The notes under the pieces: generated by a model | The model's input: only the letters and a program-made list of their open reading frames with translations | Told to the model about the DNA's origin: nothing | Databases searched by the model: none | In this document: piece by piece, positions 17,356 through 29,265 of the stretch | How positions within the stretch are numbered: the stretch's first letter is position 1 | How the letters are laid out: each line of letters begins with the position of its first letter | Program-made: the position numbers and the translations under genes | Assembly: GCF_001723285.1 (NCBI RefSeq) | Contig: NZ_LPWG01000001.1 | Span: forward strand, 1-64,000 | Length of the DNA stretch: 64,000 bases | Reading direction: 5' to 3' | From: Methyloceanibacter methanicus | GTDB lineage: Bacteria > Pseudomonadota > Alphaproteobacteria > Rhizobiales > Methyloligellaceae

Positions 17356-18786
17356 ATGCCTGAGAAGACGGAAAATAACCGCCGCCTTGTCGTTGTTTCG
17401 AACCGCGTTGCGGACTTCAAGGCCAAGTTCCAGACCGGCGGCCTGGCCGTCGCACTCGGCGATGCGCTCAAGGCCTCCAAGGGGCTCTGGTTCGGCTGGA
17501 GCGGAGACACGCGCGACGACGCCCTCTCCGTGCCGCCTCACGTCGAGAACATCTCGGGACTGACCGTCGCCACGATCGATCTCACGGATAAGGAGGCGGA
17601 GGGCTACTATTACGGCTATGCCAACCGCTGCCTGTGGCCGGCGTTGCACTACCGGCTCGATCTCGCCCAGTCCAACGAAGAGCAGAGCGAGATCTACTTC
17701 CAGGTGAACGGGCGCTTCGCGGACGCCCTCATGCCGCTGCTGCAGCCGAACGACATCATCTGGATCAACGACTACCATCTGATCCCGCTGGCCGAGGAAT
17801 TGCGCGGGCGCGGCTGCACGGCCCGGATCGGGTTCTTTCTGCATACGCCCTTTCCTTCGCCGGAGATCTTCGCGGCGATCCCCAGCCAGAAGCGTCTCGG
17901 CAACGCGCTGATGGTCTACGACGTGGTTGGATTCCAAACGACGTCGGACCGGGACAATTTCCGGCGCTACGTCACCGCCTCGCTGGACGGCGAGCAGCTT
18001 CAGGGCGACCGGGTCACCGCGCAGGGCGAGACGACGCTGGCGTCCGTGTTCCCCGTCGGGATCGACGTCAATCATTTCAAGACCCTCGCGGACGAGGAAG
18101 ACGCCAAGGGCGCGCTTCTCCCCGACGCCGGCGAGGACGTGAAGACCATTATCGGCGTGGACCGTCTCGATTACACCAAGGGGCTGCCCGAGCGCTTGCG
18201 GGCGTTCGAGGTTCTGCTCGAACAATATCCCGAACACCGGGGCAAGGTCCGGCTTGTGCAGATCGCGCCCCCGACGCGCGAAGGACTGCCGGTCTATCAG
18301 GAGATCCGCGAAAATGTGGAACGGCTGGTCGGCCGCATCAACGGCCGCTTCGGCGACCTCAGCTGGCAGCCCGTCATCTACATGCATCGCGGCGTTCCGC
18401 AGAACATTCTCGTCCGGCTGTTCCGGCGGAGCCATGTCGGGCTCGTGACCCCGTTGCACGACGGCATGAATCTCGTGGCCAAGGAATATATCGCCGCGCA
18501 GGCCGCGCAGGATCCGGGCGTGCTGGTGCTCTCGCGCTTCGCAGGCGCCGCCGAGCAACTGCGCGAAGCGTTGCTCATCAACCCGCACGACATCCAGGAG
18601 ACGGCCCGGGCTCTCGACGGCGCCCTGACCATGCCGCGCCAGGAACGCTGGGCCCGCCACAACCGGCTATGGCAGCGCATCGAGACCTATGATCTGTTCA
18701 ACTGGCGCGACAGCTTCATTCAGTCCTTCGCGGAGTCGGACACGAATCCGGTCAACCTGTTCCCGAAAGAGGCCGGCGCTGCCTGA
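17356..18786 (+). CDS. otsA: Alpha,alpha-trehalose-phosphate synthase (UDP-forming)
   Basis: GT20 glycosyltransferase that couples UDP-glucose and glucose-6-phosphate to trehalose-6-phosphate. The 476 residues match the family. Motifs include [12 protein letters not shown] at the N-terminus, [55 protein letters not shown] and [15 protein letters not shown] with the sugar-nucleotide-binding residues. The start has a weak GGTGAAA upstream. It is separated from treS by 200 bases, so it may have its own terminator or share a transcript with the glucan genes. The frame is intact. Confidence 0.97.
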   Translation: MPEKTENNRRLVVVSNRVADFKAKFQTGGLAVALGDALKASKGLWFGWSGDTRDDALSVPPHVENISGLTVATIDLTDKEAEGYYYGYANRCLWPALHYRLDLAQSNEEQSEIYFQVNGRFADALMPLLQPNDIIWINDYHLIPLAEELRGRGCTARIGFFLHTPFPSPEIFAAIPSQKRLGNALMVYDVVGFQTTSDRDNFRRYVTASLDGEQLQGDRVTAQGETTLASVFPVGIDVNHFKTLADEEDAKGALLPDAGEDVKTIIGVDRLDYTKGLPERLRAFEVLLEQYPEHRGKVRLVQIAPPTREGLPVYQEIRENVERLVGRINGRFGDLSWQPVIYMHRGVPQNILVRLFRRSHVGLVTPLHDGMNLVAKEYIAAQAAQDPGVLVLSRFAGAAEQLREALLINPHDIQETARALDGALTMPRQERWARHNRLWQRIETYDLFNWRDSFIQSFAESDTNPVNLFPKEAGAA

Positions 18787-18894
18787 CGGAGGCGCCAAGA
18801 CGGAGGCACCAAGCGGGGCGCCGCTGTCGCGGGATCCGTTCCGGTGAGACGAAAGAACCGACTGGCGGCGCATCTTTGCCTCTAGTCGCGGCGA

Positions 18895-18990
18895 ATGAAC
18901 CCTCTTACTTTGAGCGATACGATGGCCTATCAGGGCCCGCCCCCGGAATCCTCAATCGCCAACCCTCTTCGCATCGCCCAAGCCACATGA
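18895..18990 (+). CDS. Possible 31-codon leader ORF coupled to treS
   Basis: An ATG at 18895 opens a 31-residue frame ([14 protein letters not shown], then [17 protein letters not shown]) whose TGA overlaps the treS ATG as ATGA. The overlap would allow translational coupling. It has no strong ribosome site and no recognised homology, so it may be chance; alternatively it is the vestige of an N-terminal extension. Low confidence. Confidence 0.3.
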   Translation: MNPLTLSDTMAYQGPPPESSIANPLRIAQAT

Positions 18991-21900
18991 TCGATCGCAA
19001 CGACCGGCACTGGTACAAGAACGCTGTCATCTACGAACTGCATATCAAGGCGTTCTTCGATGCCAATAACGACGGCATCGGCGACTTCGCGGGCCTCGTA
19101 AAGAAACTCGATTATCTTCAAGACCTTGGCGTCACCGCCGTGTGGCTGCTGCCGTTCTATCCCTCGCCCTTGCGGGACGATGGCTACGACATCGCCGACT
19201 ACACCTCCATCAATCCGACTTACGGCACCATGCGCGATTTCCGCCAATTCGTGGCGGCGGCGCACGACCGCGGCATCCGGGTCATCACGGAGCTCGTGGT
19301 CAACCACACCTCGGACCAACATCCCTGGTTTCAGCGGGCGCGCAAAGCCAAACCCGGTTCGGTCTGGCGCGACTACTATGTCTGGAGCGACACGGACCAG
19401 AAGTTCCCCGGCACGCGGATCATCTTCCTCGACACGGAGACGTCGAACTGGACCTGGGACCCGGTGGCGAAGGCCTATTTCTGGCACCGCTTCTATTCGC
19501 ACCAGCCCGACCTCAACTACGACAATCCGCGCGTGCTGTCGGACATCCTGCGCGTCTTGCGCTTCTGGCTCGACATGGGGGTCGACGGTCTGCGCCTCGA
19601 CGCGGTGCCCTACCTCATCGAGCGCGACGGGACCAACAACGAGAACCTGCCGGAGACCCACGAGATCCTGAAGCGGTTCCGGGCCGAGATCGACGAGCGC
19701 TATCCGGACCGCATGTTGCTGGCGGAAGCCAATCAATGGCCCGAGGACACGCGCCCCTATTTCGGCGAGGGCGACGAGTGCCACATGGCCTTCCACTTCC
19801 CGCTCATGCCGCGCATCTTCATGAGCCTCGCGCGCGAAGACCGCTACCCGATCACCGACATCATCAGCCAGACGCCACCGATCCCCGACGATTGCCAATG
19901 GGCCATCTTCCTGCGCAATCACGACGAGCTGACGCTGGAGATGGTCACCGACTCCGAGCGCGACTACCTGTGGGAGACCTATGCCACCGACGACCGCGCG
20001 CGCCTCAATCTCGGCATCCGCAGACGGCTCGCCCCGCTCCTCGACAACGACCGGCGCAAGCTCGAGCTGCTGACCGGCCTCCTCCTGTCGATGCCCGGCA
20101 CCCCGGTTCTGTACTACGGCGACGAGCTCGGCATGGGCGACAATTTCTATCTCGGCGATCGGGACGGCGTGCGCACGCCCATGCAGTGGTCGGCCGACCG
20201 CAACGGCGGCTTCTCGCGCGCCGATCCGCAGCGCCTGTACCTGCCCCCGATCATGGACCCGATCTACGGCTACGAAACCGTGAACGTGGAAGCGCAGCAA
20301 AAGCATGCGAGTTCCCTGTTCAACTGGACCAAACGCATGATCGCCGTGCGGCAGACCCATACGGCCTTCGGCAACGGCGACATGACCTTCCTGCGCCCGA
20401 CGAACCGGAAGGTCCTTGCCTATTTGCGCGAGCACGACGGCGAAGTCATCCTGTTCGTCTTCAACCTCTCCCGCTCGGCCCAGGCGGTCGAACTGGATCT
20501 GGCGAGCCAGCGCGGCAAGGTTCCGGTCGAGCTGACCGGCGCCTCCGCATTCCCGCCCATCGGGACGTTGCCCTATCTCCTGACCCTTCCGGCCTACGGC
20601 TTCTACTGGTTCATCCTCGCCGATCCAGCGCAGGTGCCCTCGCTCCCCGAACAGGAGCCTGAATCCCTGCCCGAGCTCGAGACCTTCATTCTCGCCGACG
20701 GCTGGCGGGTGGTGGAAAGCCAACGCAGCGACACCGCGCGGATCGACCGGATCGTCAACGAGATGCTGCCGACCTATATCGCGCGGCAAAGATGGTTCGG
20801 GCCGAAAGACGCCAAGATCACCCGCGCCACACCCGAACGGCTCGGCGAGATCCCGCGCGAAGCCCGCGAGAGCTTCCTTCTCCTTCTGGGCAATGTGACC
20901 TTGGCGGACGGAACCGCACAACGCTACTTCATTCCGGTGGAGCTGGCCTGGGGCGAGGAACGCCTGGGTCAGGACAGTCCGATCCTGCCCTATGTCCTCG
21001 GCAAGGTCCGGCGCGGCGCTCGATCCGGCATCGCCTTCGACGCGGTGCATGGCGAGACGTTTCCGCGCGCACTCCTCAACGCCATGCGGACGCACGCGAC
21101 CTTGCCGGCGGTCGGCGGCACGTTCCGGTTCGGCGCGACCGAAAAGCTCCGTACACTGGATTTGTCGGAACCGCTCGAAGTGCGCCGCGTGGCGACCGGC
21201 GAGCACGCGCACACGGTGCGCACGCTCGGCGACTCCGTCGTCCTGAAACTGGCGCGGCGCCTGCGTACGGGCATCGATCCCGGCATCGAGATGGGACACT
21301 TTCTGGCCAAGTCCGGTTTCGCCAACAGCCCGGCCCTGCTCGGTACGCTCGAGCACATGAACGAGGACGGCGTTCCGACCGCGCTGGCCGTGGCGTTCGA
21401 ATACATCCGCAACCAGGGCGACGGCTGGTCCGTCGTGGTCGATGCGCTCGACCGGGAATTGGAAGAGGAGACCCTGTCCGGCAACGGCGAGGACCGGGGG
21501 CTTCCCTATTCCCTGACCACGATCGAGACGATCGGGCGCCGGACGGGCGAACTGCATCGCGCCCTTGCCGCCGCCGACGAAACCGATCCGGCTTTCGCGC
21601 CCGAACCCGTTACGGACGCCGATCTCGAAGACTGGCTGAAGCGGGCCGTGTCGCGGGCGGAAGCCGCCTTCGACTCCCTTGCAAGGCTGCCGGACACGAC
21701 GGACCCGGAGACGCTTCAACTCGCCGGCAAGCTTCTGACTTTGCGCGAGGCGATGATCCGGCGAATCGAGACGCTGGTTCCGGCGATCGCGCGCGGCAAC
21801 AAGCTGCGCCTGCACAACGACTACCACCTGGCCAAGGTTCTCGTGGCCGCGAACGACATCTACATCATCGACTTCGAGGGCGAACCGGACCGGCCCGTCG

Positions 21901-22280
21901 AGGAGCGGCGGCAAAAGGCGCCCGCCTCTCGCGACATCGCCACCATGCTGCGCTCCTTCGACTACGCGGCGCGCACGGCCGTGGACCGTCAGCGGCAACG
22001 GGGCGCGACACATCTCGAAGAGATCGAGACGCGGGGCCTCACCTGGCGCTCTCTGGCGGAGCGGCGTTTCCTGCGCTCCTACGGCATGGCGAGGGACGAC
22101 TCCACGGGAGGCTCTCATCTCGCCGGCGGAGAGCTTCTCCCGCTGTTCCTGGCGGACAAGCTCTTCGAGGAAATTCTGTACGAGGGCGCGAACCGGCCGG
22201 TTTACCTCGCCACGCCGCTGCGGGCCGCGCTGGAGCTCGTCGCACCGCTCGACACCACGACCGACGGGGACGGCGCGTGA
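18987..22280 (+). CDS. treS: Trehalose synthase (TreS)-maltokinase fusion
   Basis: N-terminal GH13_16 trehalose synthase interconverts maltose and trehalose; the C-terminal maltokinase makes maltose-1-phosphate. From the ATG at 18987 (preferred over 18876 because homology begins here, [15 protein letters not shown]) the protein has 1097 residues. Catalytic residues are D205 (GLRLDAVPY), E247 (LLAEANQ) and D313 (NHDELT). The kinase part starts near residue 560 and contains VVLKLARRL, the catalytic loop [10 protein letters not shown] and [11 protein letters not shown]. The loop usually reads HGDLHLGQ or similar, so N and AK are unusual, though the aspartate is kept. It heads the glucan operon treS-glgX-treZ-malQ. 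Confidence 0.94.
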   Translation: MIDRNDRHWYKNAVIYELHIKAFFDANNDGIGDFAGLVKKLDYLQDLGVTAVWLLPFYPSPLRDDGYDIADYTSINPTYGTMRDFRQFVAAAHDRGIRVITELVVNHTSDQHPWFQRARKAKPGSVWRDYYVWSDTDQKFPGTRIIFLDTETSNWTWDPVAKAYFWHRFYSHQPDLNYDNPRVLSDILRVLRFWLDMGVDGLRLDAVPYLIERDGTNNENLPETHEILKRFRAEIDERYPDRMLLAEANQWPEDTRPYFGEGDECHMAFHFPLMPRIFMSLAREDRYPITDIISQTPPIPDDCQWAIFLRNHDELTLEMVTDSERDYLWETYATDDRARLNLGIRRRLAPLLDNDRRKLELLTGLLLSMPGTPVLYYGDELGMGDNFYLGDRDGVRTPMQWSADRNGGFSRADPQRLYLPPIMDPIYGYETVNVEAQQKHASSLFNWTKRMIAVRQTHTAFGNGDMTFLRPTNRKVLAYLREHDGEVILFVFNLSRSAQAVELDLASQRGKVPVELTGASAFPPIGTLPYLLTLPAYGFYWFILADPAQVPSLPEQEPESLPELETFILADGWRVVESQRSDTARIDRIVNEMLPTYIARQRWFGPKDAKITRATPERLGEIPREARESFLLLLGNVTLADGTAQRYFIPVELAWGEERLGQDSPILPYVLGKVRRGARSGIAFDAVHGETFPRALLNAMRTHATLPAVGGTFRFGATEKLRTLDLSEPLEVRRVATGEHAHTVRTLGDSVVLKLARRLRTGIDPGIEMGHFLAKSGFANSPALLGTLEHMNEDGVPTALAVAFEYIRNQGDGWSVVVDALDRELEEETLSGNGEDRGLPYSLTTIETIGRRTGELHRALAAADETDPAFAPEPVTDADLEDWLKRAVSRAEAAFDSLARLPDTTDPETLQLAGKLLTLREAMIRRIETLVPAIARGNKLRLHNDYHLAKVLVAANDIYIIDFEGEPDRPVEERRQKAPASRDIATMLRSFDYAARTAVDRQRQRGATHLEEIETRGLTWRSLAERRFLRSYGMARDDSTGGSHLAGGELLPLFLADKLFEEILYEGANRPVYLATPLRAALELVAPLDTTTDGDGA

Positions 22281-22320
22281 CTGCCTCCTGTCTTTTCCGC
22301 CTGACCGAGGACGATCGCCA

Positions 22321-24395
22321 ATGTCGCTGAAACTCGGTCCCGGTGCGCCCTATCCGCTCGGCGCGACGTTTGACGGCACCGGCGTGAACTTCGCGCTGTT
22401 CTCGGCCCATGCGACCCGGGTCGATCTGTGCCTGTTCGACGACAGCGATACGGAGACGGACCGCATCACCCTGCCCGAGTATGCCGACGAGATCTGGCAC
22501 GGCTATGTCCACGGGCTCGCACCCGGTCAGCGCTACGGCTATCGCGTTCACGGTCCCTATGTTCCCCGATACGGCCATCGCTTCAACCGCAACAAGCTGC
22601 TCCTCGACCCCTACGCCAAGGCCTATGCGGGGCAGCTCAAATGGGACGACAGCCTGTTCGGCTACCAGATCGGCGCCAAACGCGGCGACCTCGTCAAGAG
22701 CCGGACGGACAGCTCGCCCTTCATGCCGAAATGCGTGGTTACGGGCAGTACGGAGCGTCCCTTGGCGAACCGGCTCAATCGGCCTTGGCACGAGACCGTG
22801 ATCTACGAAGCCCATGTGAAGGGCATGACCGCGCTCCACCCGGACATTCCCGAGCCTGTGCGCGGCACGTTCGGCGCGCTCTCCCACCCTTCCGTGATCG
22901 AACACCTCGTGAAGCTCGGCGTGACCGCCATCGAGCTTCTGCCGGTGCATGCCATGGTCAACGACCGGCATCTCGTGGAGCACGGGCTCAGCAATTATTG
23001 GGGCTATAACAGCATCGGGTTTTTCGCGCCCGCCGAGCGCTACGTGTCGCCCGGCGCGGACATCGACGAATTCCGGACCACGGTCGACCAGCTTCACGAC
23101 GCGGGCATCGAGGTCCTGCTCGACGTCGTCTACAACCATACCGCCGAAGGCAACGAGTTCGGCCCGACGCTTTCCTTCCGGGGCATCGACAACGCATCGT
23201 ACTACGTGCTCGCGGAGAACAAGCGCCACTATCACGACACCACCGGCTGCGGAAACACGATGAATCTCGGCCATCCCCGCGTGCTGCAGCTCGTGATGGA
23301 TTCCTTGCGCTATTGGGTCGAGCAATGCGGCGTCGACGGCTTCCGTTTCGATCTGGCCCCGGCGCTCTCCCGCGAAGGCGGCGACTTCGACCCGAGTTCG
23401 TCGTTCCTCGACGCGATCGGCCAGGATCCCGTTCTGTCGCGCACGAAACTCATCGCCGAACCCTGGGACCTCGGCATGGACGGCTACCAGCTCGGCGCGT
23501 TTTCTCCGGGGTGGGCCGAATGGAACGATCAGTGGCGGGACGGTTTGCGCGCCTATTGGAAGGGCGACATGGGCCGGCTGCCGGAACTGGGCCGGCGGAT
23601 TTCCGGCTCGGCGGAAATCTTCGACCGCCGCGGCCGCAAGCCCTGGGCCAGCATCAACTTCATCGCCGCCCATGACGGCTTCACGTTGAACGACGTCGTG
23701 TCCTATAGCGAGAAGCACAACGAGGCCAACCTGGAAGACAACCAGGACGGCCACTCCCATAACTGCAGCTACAATTGGGGCGTCGAGGGACCGATCGACG
23801 ATAGCGCGATTCTCGATCAGCGCGACCGCGTCCGCCGGGCGCTGGCGGCCAGCCTCTTGCTGTGCCACGGGACGCCCATGTGGCAGATGGGCGACGAGAT
23901 CGGCCGCACCCAGCTCGGCAACAACAACGCCTTCTGCCAGGACAACGAAATCTCCTGGATGGACTGGCAGAACATCTCGGAGCGCGACCAGGCCTTCCTG
24001 GAATTCGTGCGCGGACTGTCGTCGTTGCGGCAGCAATTGCCGCTCCTGCGCTCGTCGAAATTCCTGCACGGCGAGCCGGTCGCGCCGCGCATCAAGAACG
24101 TGTCCTGGTTCAAGCCGGACGGCGAGGAGCAGCAGGCCGAACACTGGGAGGATCCGGTCGCTAAATGCATCGGCGCCTCCTTTGCTGGGGGCGGGAACAT
24201 CCTGCTGCTGCTCTTCAATGCGGATTCCCACCCCATCGACTTCATCTTCCCCTATTTCGGCAAACGCCATTTGCATTGGAAGCTCCTGTGCGACACCGCG
24301 AACGCTCTGATCCGTCCGGAGGCGTCCCGATCGCGACGGGCAAGACCATCATTCCCGGTAGCGGGCTGCTCCTGTTCGAAAGGACCGAGCGATGA
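22321..24395 (+). CDS. glgX: Glycogen debranching enzyme GlgX/TreX (C-terminal frame break)
   Basis: GH13_11 isoamylase-type enzyme that hydrolyses alpha-1,6 branches of glycogen or maltodextrin, supplying linear chains. The N-terminal CBM48 (YPLGATFDGTGVNFALFSAH) precedes the barrel with LLDVVYNHTAEG, the nucleophile in VDGFRFDLAP, the acid/base in LIAEPWDLG and the stabiliser in AAHDGFTLND. Near 24303 one missing G (AAC-GC for AAC-GGC) throws the last 30 codons out of frame; restored, the end reads NGSDPSGG, then VPIATGKTIIPGSGLLLFER, then TER and a stop at 24395, about 692 residues. It overlaps treZ by four bases (ATGA). Confidence 0.93.
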
Positions 24396-26196
24396 CGGCG
24401 CGCTTCGCCCATACGCTCCCTTGGGGCACGGAGATCGTGGAGGACGGCGCGCGCTTCCGGCTATGGGCCCCGGCGCAAGGCGCGGTGTCGCTGCTCACCG
24501 ACCAGGGCAACACCATTCCGATGGCGAAGGCGGACGGCGGCTGGTTCGAGGTGCGCACCGATGCCGTGCCCGTCGGCGGCGGCTATCAGTTCGTCTTGAC
24601 GGACGGGATGCGAGTCCCCGACCCCGCGGCCCGCGCGCAAGTTTCCGACGTCCACGGGCCGAGCCGGCTGGTGGACCCGAAATCCTATGCATGGCAGTGC
24701 CCGGACTGGACGGGGCGCCCCTGGCAGGAGGCCGTCATCTACGAGCTTCACACCGGCACGTTCTCGCACGACGGGACCTTCGACGGCACTGCCCGCGACC
24801 TCGACCGTCTCGTGGACACGGGCATCACCGCGATCGAGCTGCTCCCGGTGGCGCAGTTCGGCGGCAATCGCGGCTGGGGCTATGACGGCGTCCTGCTCTA
24901 TGCCCCCCACACCGCCTATGGCGGGCCGGAGGGTCTGAAGCGTCTCGTGGACGCCTGCCATGAACGCGGGCTGATGGTGCTGATGGACGTGGTCTACAAC
25001 CATTTCGGCCCGGACGGGAACTATCTCCACCATTACGCACCCCACTTCTTCGATGCCAACCGGAACACGCCCTGGGGCGCGGCCATCGCCTTCGATCGCG
25101 TGCCGGTGCGCGAGTTCTTCGTGCACAACGCGCTCTATTGGCTCGAGGAGTTCCGCTGCGACGGCTTGCGCTTCGACGCGGTCGACCACATCAAGGACAC
25201 GGCCGAGGAAGAAGTCCTCGCCGAGATCGCGCGGGTCGTCCGAGAACGGAATCCGGACCAGCATATCCACCTCACCATCGAGGACGACGAGAACACGACG
25301 CGGCTGTTCCAATTCGACGAGAGCGGGGCGCCGCGCCTCTACGATGCGGAGTGGAACGACGACTGGCACCATGCAGTGCACGTGATCCTGACCGGCGAGG
25401 AGACCGGGTACTATCAGGACCACGCCGACGAACCCATCGCGCGCCTCGCGCGCACCATGGCGGAAGGGTACGACTATCAAGGCGAGGTGTCGGCGTTTCG
25501 GGGCGACAAGACCCGCGGCGAGCCGTCGGCACACCTGCCGCCGACGGTCTTCATCAACTACGTTCAAAACCACGACCAGACCGGCAATCGTGCGCACGGC
25601 GACAGGCTCGTCTCGCTCGCACCGCCCGAGGCCGTGGACGCAGCGCTGACGCTGCTGCTGCTCGGGCCTCATATCCCGATGCTGTTCATGGGCGACGAGT
25701 ACGGCGAGACGCGGCCGTTCCTGTTCTTCACGGACTTTCGCGGTGAGCTGGCCAAGGCCGTCGTCAAGGGACGGCGCGCCGATTTCGGGAGCCACGAGTC
25801 CTACGCAAACGCCGCGACGGGGGCCGCGATCCCCGATCCCAATGCGGTGGCAACCTTCGAGCGCAGCATCCTGGAGCCTGCGGACACCCCGCGCCGCGCC
25901 TTGGTGAAGCGGCTTCTGACGGCCCGCAAGACCCATGTCATCCCGCATCTGATGTCCCTTGGCGGGCATGCGGGCGCCGTGACCATGCTCGAAGGTCCCG
26001 CCTTCAGCATTCAATGGAGCCTCGACGACGGCAGCGCACTGGTCTTGACCGCCAACCTGTCGGACGCGCCTGTCACGACCCCTCGTAGGGGGGTGGCACA
26101 TCCTTCTTCACAACCCCTCCAGGCATCGATCCCGGCGCCGGCGCCCTGCCCCCGTGGTCGGTTGTCGCCAGTCTCACCCTTCAGGAGCCCGCATGA
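24392..26196 (+). CDS. treZ: Malto-oligosyltrehalose trehalohydrolase (C-terminal frame break)
   Basis: GH13_10 enzyme that cleaves trehalose from the end of malto-oligosyl-trehalose made by TreY. The N-terminal domain carries PWGTEIVEDGARFRLWAP; barrel motifs are MDVVYNHFGPDGNYLHHYAP, CDGLRFDAVDHI (nucleophile) and LTIEDDEN (acid/base), then VNYVQNHDQTGNRAHG-type text (here INYVQNHDQTGNRAHG). In a run of six G at 26088-26093 one G is missing; adding it yields RRGGGTSFFTTPPGIDPGAG, then LPPWSVVASLTLQEPA and a TGA at 26196 that overlaps the malQ ATG. This makes about 602 residues, normal length. The frame without repair ends in nonsense at 26200. The partner gene treY is not in the window. Confidence 0.92.
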
Positions 26197-28036
26197 CTGA
26201 CCCGATCGAGAAATTGGCGAAGCGCTTCGGTATCGCCGAGGGCTATGTCAGCGAGCAGGGCGACTGGGTCACGACCCCCGACGAGACCAAGGCCAAGGTT
26301 CTCGAGGCGATGGGCGTGCCGCTGGACGGCGAAGAGGATATGCCGAAACCGGCGCGTATGGAGGACATCGCCGGATTGTCCGACTCCGCGTTCTGGCCGC
26401 CTTTCCTCGTGGAACAGCGCGCCTGGGGCTTCGCCGTGCAAGCCTATGCGCTGCGCTCGGCCCGCAATTGGGGCATCGGCGATTTCGAGGACCTGGCGCG
26501 GCTCGCCGAATATGCCGCGACGCTCGGCGCCGACTTCGTCGGCGTCAGCCCGCTGCATGCCCTGTTCCTGGCCGAGCCGGAACGCACCAGCCCCTACAGC
26601 CCGTCCTCGCGCAGCTTCCTCAATCCTCTGTTGATCGCGCCGGATCAGGTCCCGGGCTTCGCCGAAATCGAGAAACCGGCGCTCGCCGTCCAATGCGAGG
26701 CCCTACGGGAGACCGACCTGATCGACTATCCCGGCGTCTCCGCCCTTAAAGTTCCTGTGCTCGAGGAATTGTTCGCCCATTTCCTGAAAGGGGGAAGCGC
26801 GGAAGCAAAGGACGTGTTCGAACATTATTGCTACGAGCGGGGCAGGGCTCTGGAGATCCACGCCCTCTACGAAGCCTTGTCGGAGCACATGGTCGCGCAA
26901 GGACGCAACGCGGCCTGGACCACGTGGCCCGAGCACTATCACGATCCAACCAACATCGCGGTGCGCGACTTCGCCCGCGCTGCCAAGACGCGCATCGCCT
27001 TCCACGCCTGGCTGCAATGGACGGCGGAGAAGCAATTGGCGGACGCACAGCGCGCGCCCGCGCGGCCGGCATGCGTATCGGCCTCTATCTCGACCTCGCG
27101 GTCGGCATCTCGCCGGACGGGTCGGTCTGTTGGCAGAACGGCTCGGAGATCGCGCGCTCGGCCCGGATCGGCTGTCCGCCGGATCCGTTCAGCACACAGG
27201 GCCAGGATTGGGGCCTTGTGCCCTTCTCTCCGGTGGGGCTCGCCGAGGCGCGCCTGGAGCCCTTCAAGGCGGTGCTGCGCGCGAACATGCAGCATGCGGG
27301 CGCGCTGCGCATCGACCACGCGATGGGATTGCAACGGCTCTACTGGATTCCCGAGGGCAATACCGCCGTGGATGGCGCCTATGTCGCCTATCCTTTCCGC
27401 GAACTCCTGGAGGGCGTCGCCGCCGAATCCTGGATTTCCCAGACCGTCGTCATCGGCGAGGACCTGGGCACCGTCCCACCGGGCTTCACGGACACGATGG
27501 TCCGCGCGGGGCTGTTGAGCTACCAGGTATTCTATTTCAGCGAAGAAGATGACGTCTGGCGCGCGCCCCATGCTTATCGGCGTGAGGCCATGGTCTGCGC
27601 CTCCACCCATGACCTGCCCACACTTCGTGGTTGGTGGGTCTGCGGCGACATCAACTGGCGCGTCAAGTGCGGCCGCGCCACCGAAACCGAAGCCGTGCTT
27701 CAACGGCAGGATCGCGAGCGGGATCGCAAGCGGCTGTTAGACGCGCTGATGGGCGCGCAAGCGCTGCCCCCCGATCCCGCCTATGCAGGGGCCGCCGAAA
27801 TGCCGGACAATGTCATCGTGGCCGTGCACCGCTTCCTGGCCGCGACCCCGTGCCGCCTGCTCGCGGTGCAACTCGACGATGCGCTGGGCACCGTGGAACA
27901 GGCCAACCTGCCCGGCACTGTCGACGAGCACCCCAATTGGCGGCGCAAGATCGCAGTCCCGATCGAGACCTTGAACGACCAGCCTCTGCTGCGCGCGGTT
28001 GCTGACGCCGTGGCCATCGAGCGGCCGAAAACATAG
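26193..28036 (+). CDS. malQ: 4-alpha-glucanotransferase (one frame break)
   Basis: GH77 amylomaltase that transfers glucan segments between maltodextrins. The N-terminal frame runs through SARNWGIGDFEDLARLAEYA (a GH77 hallmark) and SPYSPSSRSFLNPLLI; the second frame resumes at RARAAGMRIGLYLDLAVG and contains the nucleophile region LRIDHAMGL, the acid/base GEDLGTVP and STHDLPTLRGWW. A missing base near 27050 in the GC-alternating stretch joins ADAQR to the second frame, giving about 614 residues. The start overlaps the treZ stop (ATGA). It is the last gene of the glucan operon; the next gene lies on the other strand. Confidence 0.92.
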
Positions 28037-28091
28037 CCCGCGCCCGCGGACACGCCCCCGAAAGCGGCTTGAAGCCAACGACTACAGGCAG

Positions 28092-28400
28092 TTACGTCTC
28101 GTCCGGCCCCTCCGGACGATTGTCCGCATGGCCGAGATCGTGGGCCGGGGCGATCCGGTCACGTACGATCTGCTTCAGTTCGGTGATCTCCGGAAACCGG
28201 CCCTGCTGGCTTCGGGACCAGATCAGCGTTCCGTCGATTCGCACCTCGAAAACACCGCCGGTGTCGTCGGGAATCAGCGTGAGCGAGCCCGCCTCCTCGG
28301 CGAATGTGGAGAGAAGCTCCTGCCCCATCCATGCGGCCCGGAGCATCCAATTGCAGAGCCGGCAATAGGTTATGGCAATATTGGGACGAGGCGCGACCAT
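28092..28400 (-). CDS. SelT/SelW/SelH (Rdx) family thioredoxin-like protein
   Basis: Small thioredoxin-fold protein of unknown redox role. It has the family CxxC directly after the first strand (ITYCRLCNWMLRAAW; Cys13 and Cys16) and the later GGVFEVRIDGTLIWSR, EITELKQIVRD pattern. The Cys-containing form replaces selenocysteine, as in most bacteria. The ATG at 28400 has GGAG 10 bases upstream and is preferred over the longer frame to 28505. The protein is 102 residues. It converges on malQ with a 55-base gap. Confidence 0.88.
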   Translation of the reverse strand: MVAPRPNIAITYCRLCNWMLRAAWMGQELLSTFAEEAGSLTLIPDDTGGVFEVRIDGTLIWSRSQQGRFPEITELKQIVRDRIAPAHDLGHADNRPEGPDET

Positions 28401-28658
28401 TCTGCGGGCTCCAAGGTGATGCCAACTGCCGCGGGAGACTGTAGACTGGGCAGCGCGACCGATTCCAGCCCCATTCCTATTGGAGCATGCTGGCGATCGG
28501 TTCACCGTTCGAAGGTGTTTCCGGAGGGGATGTCACCTGCGCGCAACATCACTGTTCCATGAAACCCGTTTCGGACGGCACCGGCCGTGCGTCAGCCATC
28601 ACCAGGTAACACCATCCTGACTTGCTTCAGACGTCAAAACTGCGGGAAGATCGACCCC

Positions 28659-29148
28659 ATGATAACTCTGATTCGCAAAGCTGCCCCCGTTCTGCTCGCC
28701 ACCGCTGTCATTGCGGGCGTCTTCATGTTCACACCTTCGAGGTGGCCTCGGCCAGCGCGGTCGACGGACTCATCGGGTCCTGGCGCGGCAGCGGCACGGC
28801 CAGATATACCTCCGGGACGGAACGCCTCAGCTGCAACGCGTACTACACAGGCGGCGGCTCCAGTCTGAGGCTGGCCGTTATCTGCAACTCTCCGAGTTCC
28901 CAAGTGCACATCCGAAGCAACCTCAGCGTGAGCGGCGGCAAGCTCTCGGGCAGTTGGGAAGAGCGCACGTTCAACGCCCAGGGACGCGCCTCCGGCTCCG
29001 TCACACCGAGCCGGCTGAGCATTCGGATTTCCGGCACGGTCAACGGAAGCATGACGGTCAACTACACGAGTCCCGGCAGAGCGTCTCGATCTCGACGACG
29101 GGCACATCGCTGCGGGGCGTTTCAATGGCGCTCAGCCGCAGCGGCTGA
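28659..29148 (+). CDS. Small secreted protein, family unknown (two frame breaks)
   Basis: The ATG at 28659 starts a signal peptide (MITLIRKAAPVLLATAVIAG). A missing base near 28735 leads to FEVASASA|VDGLIGSWRGSGT, where ASA would be the cleavage site. A long serine/glycine-rich beta domain follows in the second frame (LSCNAYYTGGGSSLRLAVIC, SNLSVSGGKLSGSWEERTFN, SGSVTPSRLSIRISGTVNGS). A second missing base near 29075 brings in SRQSVSISTTGTSLRGVSMA and the stop at 29148. Two cysteines could form a disulfide. It resembles uncharacterised exported proteins of Rhizobiales that describe a SWRGSG...SGSW pattern; I give no function. The restored length is about 163 residues. Confidence 0.65.
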
Positions 29149-29265
29149 TTGGCCGCCCTCGCCTTCCGCATTTCCCTATAGTGTACTGCGTTCCGGGGCC
29201 CTTCTTACGGGCCTCTCGGGCGGTAGGTTGGGCGGCGCGAACCGGGGGACGAGGAGCAGACGGCA

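Noticed and set aside
18930-22118. A 1062-codon minus-strand frame opposite treS
   Set aside because: Same effect; treS has catalytic motifs and the mirror frame has none.
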